Source: Burkholderiales bacterium 70-64 (GTDB lineage: Bacteria; Pseudomonadota; Gammaproteobacteria; Burkholderiales; Burkholderiaceae_E). Taken from it: 64,000 nt of DNA. Below the pieces are notes generated by a model. That model had not been told where the DNA came from, made no database searches, and worked only from the letters and a program-made list of their open reading frames with translations. Below, piece after piece: positions 59,842-64,000 of this stretch. Position 1 is the stretch's first letter. The number at the start of each line of letters is the position of its first letter. The position numbers were made by a program, and so were the translations under genes. The stretch lies in the NCBI GenBank assembly GCA_001898645.1, contig MKUQ01000004.1, positions 186,001 to 250,000 of the forward strand. The letters are read 5' to 3'.

Positions 59842-60767
59842 TGTTCCGTCGTTCGCAAAGAGGAATCGGGGTCCGTGAACGGGTCCCGCGAGCCTGCCGG
59901 CGCCGAGCCGGGCCCGTTCGGGCCTGCGGCCGGCGTGCCGTGGCGGCCGGCGCCCGAGGCGAAGCGGGCGGCGCCGGCGTAGCCTTCGCCGGCCTCGAGC
60001 GTGCGCAGGCCCAGGGCGAATTCGTTCGCCAGCGCCTGCTCCAGCGTCAGCCCCTCCTGCTCGTAGGCCGAGCGCCGGTCGCTGCGCAGGCAGGCCTGCG
60101 GCAGGGCCGCCAGTTCGTGCGCCAGCGCGATGGCCGTGCCGCGCGCCTGTCCATGGGCCACCACGCGGTTGGCCAGGCCGATGCGCTCGGCCTCCTCGGC
60201 GTTCACCGCGCGACCGGTCAGGATGAGGTCGAGCGCGCGCGACAGGCCGATCAGGCGCGGCAGACGCACCGTGCCGCCGTCGATCAGCGGCACGCCGAAG
60301 CGCCGGCAGAACACTCCCAGCGTGGCCGACGCCTCCACGATGCGCAGGTCGCACCACAGCGCCAGCTCCAGCCCGCCGGCCACCGCGTAGCCCGACACCG
60401 CCGCGATCACCGGCTTGCCGAGCACCATGCGGCTGGGGCCCATCGGCCCGTCGCCGTCGGGTTCCAGGCGGTTGCGCCGCGCCGCGTCGGCCATCGCCTT
60501 GAGATCGGCGCCGGCGCAGAAGTGGCCGTTGGCTCCGCAGAACACCGCGACGCTGGCCGACGGATCGGCGTCGAAGCGCGCGAACGCCGCCGCCAGCGCC
60601 TCGGCAGCGGCGCGATCGACCGCATTGCGCGCCTGCGGGCGCGACAGCGTCACGATCGTCACCGGACCGTCGTGCTCGACGGTGACGGCGTCACGATCGC
60701 CGCCGTCGAACGCGACGGTGGCGGCGGCCGCTGACGCAGCCGCATCGGGATGCACGGGCTCGGACAC
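59838..60767 (-). CDS. Enoyl-CoA hydratase/isomerase (crotonase family)
   Basis: 309 aa. VTIVTLSRPQARNAVD begins the crotonase fold; GHFCAGADLKAM and AVSGYAVAGGLELALWCDLRIV form the oxyanion hole, and FGVPLIDGGTVRLPRLIGL is at the place of one catalytic Glu, where Asp is found. An N-terminal Ala/Asp-rich stretch and a 45-residue Gly/Pro/Ser tail are extra. Probably in fatty acid or aromatic acyl-CoA degradation with the FadJ-like neighbour 60 bp upstream. Confidence 0.88.
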   Translation of the reverse strand: MSEPVHPDAAASAAAATVAFDGGDRDAVTVEHDGPVTIVTLSRPQARNAVDRAAAEALAAAFARFDADPSASVAVFCGANGHFCAGADLKAMADAARRNRLEPDGDGPMGPSRMVLGKPVIAAVSGYAVAGGLELALWCDLRIVEASATLGVFCRRFGVPLIDGGTVRLPRLIGLSRALDLILTGRAVNAEEAERIGLANRVVAHGQARGTAIALAHELAALPQACLRSDRRSAYEQEGLTLEQALANEFALGLRTLEAGEGYAGAARFASGAGRHGTPAAGPNGPGSAPAGSRDPFTDPDSSLRTTEQ

Positions 60768-60827
60768 GACACGGTCTCCTGTATCGCCGCTGCCGGGGAA
60801 TCGGCCGGATCCGCCGGCGGGGTGTCG

Positions 60828-63176
60828 CTAGAGCGGCTTGCCCTCCGAGGCGTGCCGCAGCAGCAGCGCCGGCGGGGCGAAGCGCACGCCATAACGCTGG
60901 GCGAGTTCCTGCGCGCGCGCAACGAAGCGCTCGACGCCGACATGGTTGATGTACTGGATCGGGCCGCCGGTCCAGGCCGGGAAACCCCAGCCGAACAGTG
61001 CTCCGATGTTGGCGTCGCGCGGAGAGGAGATCACGCCTTCCTCGAGGCAACGCGCGGTCTCGATCGCCTGCACGTAGAGCAGCCGGTCCGCGATGTCGCC
61101 GGGCGCGATCGCGCGCGCGCCGCGCTCGAACACCTTCAGCCCTGGCCACAGCGTCTTCTCGCTCCCCTCGGGATACTCGTAGAAGCCCCCGCCGTAGGCG
61201 CGGCCCATCCGCTTGAAGCCGTGCGCCATCTTCTCCAGGACGTAGACCGCGCTCTCCGGGATGCGCCGGCTCTTCACCGCCTGGGAGCGGGGCTTCGCGG
61301 CAGCCTCGTGGCGGTGCGCGCGGCCGTGCTCGTGGCGGTGCTCGTGTTCGTGACCCTGTCCGTGCTCATGATCGTGCCCGTGTTCGTGCCCGTGTTCGTG
61401 GCCGTGGCCGTGGCCGTGGCCGTGCTCATGATCGTGTTCGTGTACATGCCCATGCTCGTGTCCATGGCCATGCCCATGCCCGTGCTCCCGATCGAGGTCC
61501 GCCATCTCCTGGTGCAGCACGTCGTCGGCCAGCTTCAGCGAGACCTCGTCGAGCACGGCCAGCGGGCCGACCGGCATGCCGATCTGCCATCCGGTGTTCT
61601 CGATCAGCGCCGCCGGCACGCCCTCGCCGAGCAGGGCCATGCCTTCGTTGACGAAGGTGCCGAAGACCCGGCTGGTGTAGAAGCCGCGGCTGTCGTTCAC
61701 GATGATCGGGGTCTTGCCGATCTGCAGCACGAAGTCGTACGCGCGCGCCAGCGTCGCCGTCGAGGTGGCCGCTCCCCTGATGATCTCGACCAGGGGCATG
61801 CGATCGACCGGCGAGAAGAAGTGCATGCCGACGAAGCGATCGGGACGCTGCGAGGCTTCGGCCAGGCCGGTGATCGGCAGCGTCGAAGTGTTGGACGCGA
61901 AGATCGCCTCCGGCGCGAGGACCGCTTCCGCCTCTCGGGTGACCTTCGCCTTGATCTCGCGGTTCTCGAACACCGCCTCGATGACCAGCTCGCAGCCGGC
62001 GAGGTCACGGATGTCGGCGCTGGGGCGGATCGCCTCGAGCACTTGCTCCGCCCGGGCAGCGGGCATACGGCCCTTCTCGACCCGCCCGGCCAGCAGTTTC
62101 GCTGACCACGCCTTGCCCTGTTCGGCCTTCGCCAGGTCGACGTCCTTCAGCACGCAGGACACGCCGCGGCTCGCGCAGGCCCACGCGATGCTGGCCCCCA
62201 TCATGCCGGCGCCGAGGATACCCACGCGCGCGACGGCCGGCCGCGCGGGTTCGGCAGGCCGACCCTTGCCGGCCTTGATCTCGTTGAGCTGGAAGAAGAG
62301 GGTGCCGATCATGTTCTTGGCGACCCGGCCGGTGGCGAGCTTCGTCATGTAGCGCGACTCGATGCGCATCGCGGTGTCGAAGTCGACCTGCGCGCCCTCG
62401 ACGGCTGCCGAGAGGATCGCCTCGGGCGCCGGGAGGTTGCCGCGCGTCTGCCGCTGCAGCATCGCCGGCGCGATCGCCAGCATGGCGGCGACGGCCGGGC
62501 TCGACGGCGTGCCGCCCGGGATCCGGTGCTTGGGGTCGTCCCACGGCTGGCGCGGCTGCGGATGCGCGTCGATCCAGGCGCGGGCGCTCGCCTGCAACTC
62601 ATCGCGGTCGCGCGCGAGCCCGTCGATGAGGCCCATCTCGAGAGCCTGGGCCGGCGACAGCCGGCGCCCCTCGGTCAGAAGCTCGATCGCGCGCTGCAGG
62701 CCGAGCAGCCGCACCGACTTGACCACGCCGCCCGCGCCCGGCAGCAGCCCGAGCGTGACTTCCGGAAAGCCGATCTGGATCGTGCGATCGTCGAGGCACA
62801 GGCGCGCGTGGCACGACAGCGCGATCTCGAGGCCGCCGCCCAGCGCGCTTCCGTTGATCGCGGCAACCACCGGGCGCCCGAGCCTCTCGATGCGCCGCAG
62901 CCGCGCCTTCAGCTCCTCGAGCTCGCGGAAGAAGCCGGCCGCGTCGTCCGGCTGCACGGAGATCAGGGCCTGCAGATCGCCGCCCGCGAAGAACGTCTGC
63001 TTGGCCGAAGTGACGATGACGCCCCGGATGTCCGCCTTCTCGGCCTCGAGCCGCTCGACCGTCGCCCCGAGGTCGGCCAGGAACGCCGCATTCATCGTGT
63101 TGACCGGCTGACCGGGCGCGTCGATGACGAGCGTCACGACGCCGTCGGCGCCCTTCTCGTAGCGGATGCTGGACAT
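60828..63176 (-). CDS. FadJ-like bifunctional enoyl-CoA hydratase / 3-hydroxyacyl-CoA dehydrogenase with His-rich insert
   Basis: 782 aa. Residues 1-190: crotonase domain (FFAGGDLQALI, INGSALGGGLEIALSCHARL, PEVTLGLLPGAGG with the catalytic Glu pair). Residues about 313-500: NAD-binding 3-hydroxyacyl-CoA dehydrogenase domain, GAGMMGASIAW and FASNTSTLPITGLAEASQRPDRFVGMHFFSPV. A C-terminal 3HCDH region follows. Residues 565-623 are a histidine-rich insert (28 His) inside the C-terminal region, between VLHQEMADLD and SAVYVLEKMAHGF. It carries out steps two and three of beta-oxidation. The start at 63176 (MSSIRYEK) is chosen over an upstream Met. Confidence 0.93.
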   Translation of the reverse strand: MSSIRYEKGADGVVTLVIDAPGQPVNTMNAAFLADLGATVERLEAEKADIRGVIVTSAKQTFFAGGDLQALISVQPDDAAGFFRELEELKARLRRIERLGRPVVAAINGSALGGGLEIALSCHARLCLDDRTIQIGFPEVTLGLLPGAGGVVKSVRLLGLQRAIELLTEGRRLSPAQALEMGLIDGLARDRDELQASARAWIDAHPQPRQPWDDPKHRIPGGTPSSPAVAAMLAIAPAMLQRQTRGNLPAPEAILSAAVEGAQVDFDTAMRIESRYMTKLATGRVAKNMIGTLFFQLNEIKAGKGRPAEPARPAVARVGILGAGMMGASIAWACASRGVSCVLKDVDLAKAEQGKAWSAKLLAGRVEKGRMPAARAEQVLEAIRPSADIRDLAGCELVIEAVFENREIKAKVTREAEAVLAPEAIFASNTSTLPITGLAEASQRPDRFVGMHFFSPVDRMPLVEIIRGAATSTATLARAYDFVLQIGKTPIIVNDSRGFYTSRVFGTFVNEGMALLGEGVPAALIENTGWQIGMPVGPLAVLDEVSLKLADDVLHQEMADLDREHGHGHGHGHEHGHVHEHDHEHGHGHGHGHEHGHEHGHDHEHGQGHEHEHRHEHGRAHRHEAAAKPRSQAVKSRRIPESAVYVLEKMAHGFKRMGRAYGGGFYEYPEGSEKTLWPGLKVFERGARAIAPGDIADRLLYVQAIETARCLEEGVISSPRDANIGALFGWGFPAWTGGPIQYINHVGVERFVARAQELAQRYGVRFAPPALLLRHASEGKPL
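61308..61484. repeat. Simple-sequence tract encoding the histidine-rich insert
   Basis: Imperfect 6-bp units (CATGGC, CACGAG and variants on the coding strand) repeat across 177 bp. Read on the minus strand they give alternating His with Gly, Glu or Asp. Codons for His vary between CAT and CAC, so the tract is not a recent pure expansion. Repeat length may vary between strains. Confidence 0.9.
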
Positions 63177-63260
63177 GCAATCTCCGGTCCGGCTGCAGTG
63201 ATGGGAAAGACCCATCATAAACCGTCGGGAAAGGCCTCCCGAGGGCGCGCCGGCGGGCGC

Positions 63261-64000
63261 TCAGATCGGCAGCGTGAGCCCGAGGGTGCGGTTGGCCAGG
63301 GCCGGCGCCTTGCCGAGCAGCAGCTCGATGGTCGCCGGGTCGCGCACCAGCATCATGCTGTTGGAAACCGCGAGCAGGCGCTCGCGATCGAGCGGGCGGC
63401 AAAGGCCATAGCCCTGCGCGTAGTCCACGTGCAGCTCGAGCAGCGAGCGCACGATCTCCGCGTTCTCGGCCCACTCGGCCACGCAGCCCATCCCGAGCTC
63501 GTGGGCCAGCTCGACGATGGCGCGCGTGATCGCGAAGTTGGCGGGGTTGGAATTGACGTCGCGGATGAAATTGCCGTCGATCTTCACCAGGTCGGCGGGA
63601 ATCTCCTTCAGGTAGCTGAAGGACGTGTAGCCGGCCCCGAAGTCGTCCAGGGCGACCATGGCGCCGCACGACTTCACGCCGTCGACGAAGCGGCGCGTCG
63701 TGTTCAGGTCGTAGAGCGCCACGCTCTCGGTGATCTCGAAACAGATCCGCTTCGTCGATTCGGGATGCTCCCGGATCATCGCGATGGTGTTCTGCAGGAA
63801 CTTCTCGTCGTTGAGCGACGCCCCGCTGAGGTTCAGCGTGCAGAAGTCGACGCGGTCGCGATGCGCGGGCTGCTTGTCCAGCCATTCGAGCGTGCTGCGC
63901 AGCACCCATCGGTCGATCTGCGTCATCAGGCCGTTGCGCTCGGCGGCCGGGATGAAGCGCGCCGGCGGAAGCACGTTGCCGTTGCCGTCGCGCATGCGGA
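63261..64000 (-). CDS. EAL-domain (cyclic-di-GMP phosphodiesterase) protein, C-terminal part
   Basis: The gene enters from the right edge, so its N-terminus and the EAL motif itself are outside the window. Visible: FIPAAERNGLMTQIDRWVLRSTLEWL, LNLSGASLND, CFEITESVALYDL, LDDFGAGYTSFSYLKEIPADLVKIDGNFI (DDFGAGY with the metal and Lys catalytic residues) and CVAEWAENAEIVRSL, where the usual EGVE appears as EWAE. Key acidic residues are kept, so it may be active. Upstream sensory or GGDEF domains cannot be judged. Confidence 0.9.
   Translation of the reverse strand, partial: RMRDGNGNVLPPARFIPAAERNGLMTQIDRWVLRSTLEWLDKQPAHRDRVDFCTLNLSGASLNDEKFLQNTIAMIREHPESTKRICFEITESVALYDLNTTRRFVDGVKSCGAMVALDDFGAGYTSFSYLKEIPADLVKIDGNFIRDVNSNPANFAITRAIVELAHELGMGCVAEWAENAEIVRSLLELHVDYAQGYGLCRPLDRERLLAVSNSMMLVRDPATIELLLGKAPALANRTLGLTLPI

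Noticed and set aside
61308-61484. CRISPR-like or satellite array
   Set aside because: The 6-bp units are in frame, imperfect and without spacers; they encode the His-rich insert.
60750-62105. Plus-strand frame with a Val/Met-rich hydrophobic stretch opposite the His tract
   Set aside because: The apparent membrane segment comes from reading the His repeat in antisense; the opposite strand encodes a well-conserved enzyme.

Overview
The window is about 68-70% G+C and densely packed. Gene neighbourhoods such as rpsO-pnp, metG/apbC, scpA beside a DUF3460 gene, and several branched-chain-amino-acid-type (Liv) ABC systems point to a betaproteobacterium of the Burkholderiales, perhaps Alcaligenaceae-like. 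That placement is inferred from gene content and not from a phylogenetic marker. No rRNA, tRNA, CRISPR array, insertion sequence or integrase was seen.

Layout. (1) 1-424: a partial OmpA-like protein. (2) 483-13676, all minus strand: about twelve tightly spaced or overlapping genes forming a catabolic operon. From 5' to 3' it reads SDR, ThDP enzyme, PrpF-like isomerase, isochorismatase-like hydrolase, FAD dehydrogenase, a Liv importer (K, H, an M-G fusion, F), a maleate-isomerase-like enzyme, a second SDR and an IclR regulator. Two related palindromic operators lie upstream at 13.76 and 13.88 kb. (3) 13924-21714: core genes murB, scpA, DUF3460, a BamE-like lipoprotein, SulP, metG and apbC. (4) 21714-25738: a 121-bp palindromic repeat, then an FTR1 iron permease fused to cytochrome c and a DUF2325 gene behind a clear Fur box. 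(5) 25804-31633: a second Liv importer divergent from a LysR regulator, with two perfect inverted repeats between them. (6) 31773-43883: a molybdenum/tungsten module. It holds a bis-MGD-type oxidoreductase, fdhD, a ModE-like regulator, modABDC, a second ModA-like protein and a BtuCD-type importer resembling MolABC. Matching ModE-like operators precede both the oxidoreductase and modA. (7) 43911-51422, minus: a form II CO-dehydrogenase-like molybdenum hydroxylase cluster, coxS-L-M-D-E-G plus xdhC. (8) 51669-58097: dcd, leuA with a possible leucine-rich leader peptide, a LivK-like protein, rpsO and pnp. (9) 58192-64000, minus: a Nudix-metallo-beta-lactamase fusion, an enoyl-CoA hydratase, a FadJ-like bifunctional enzyme carrying a striking histidine-rich insert, and a partial EAL-domain protein.

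How it works together. Regions 6 and 7 look like one molybdenum-centred accessory block: import, regulation, cofactor handling (ModD, FdhD, XdhC) and two molybdoenzymes, sitting between core genes. The shared ModE-like boxes tie enzyme and transporter into one metal-responsive regulon. Region 2 looks like a self-contained uptake and degradation pathway for an unidentified organic acid, probably controlled by its own IclR protein. Many proteins here carry Ala/Pro/Gly- or His-rich low-complexity inserts encoded by short DNA repeats.
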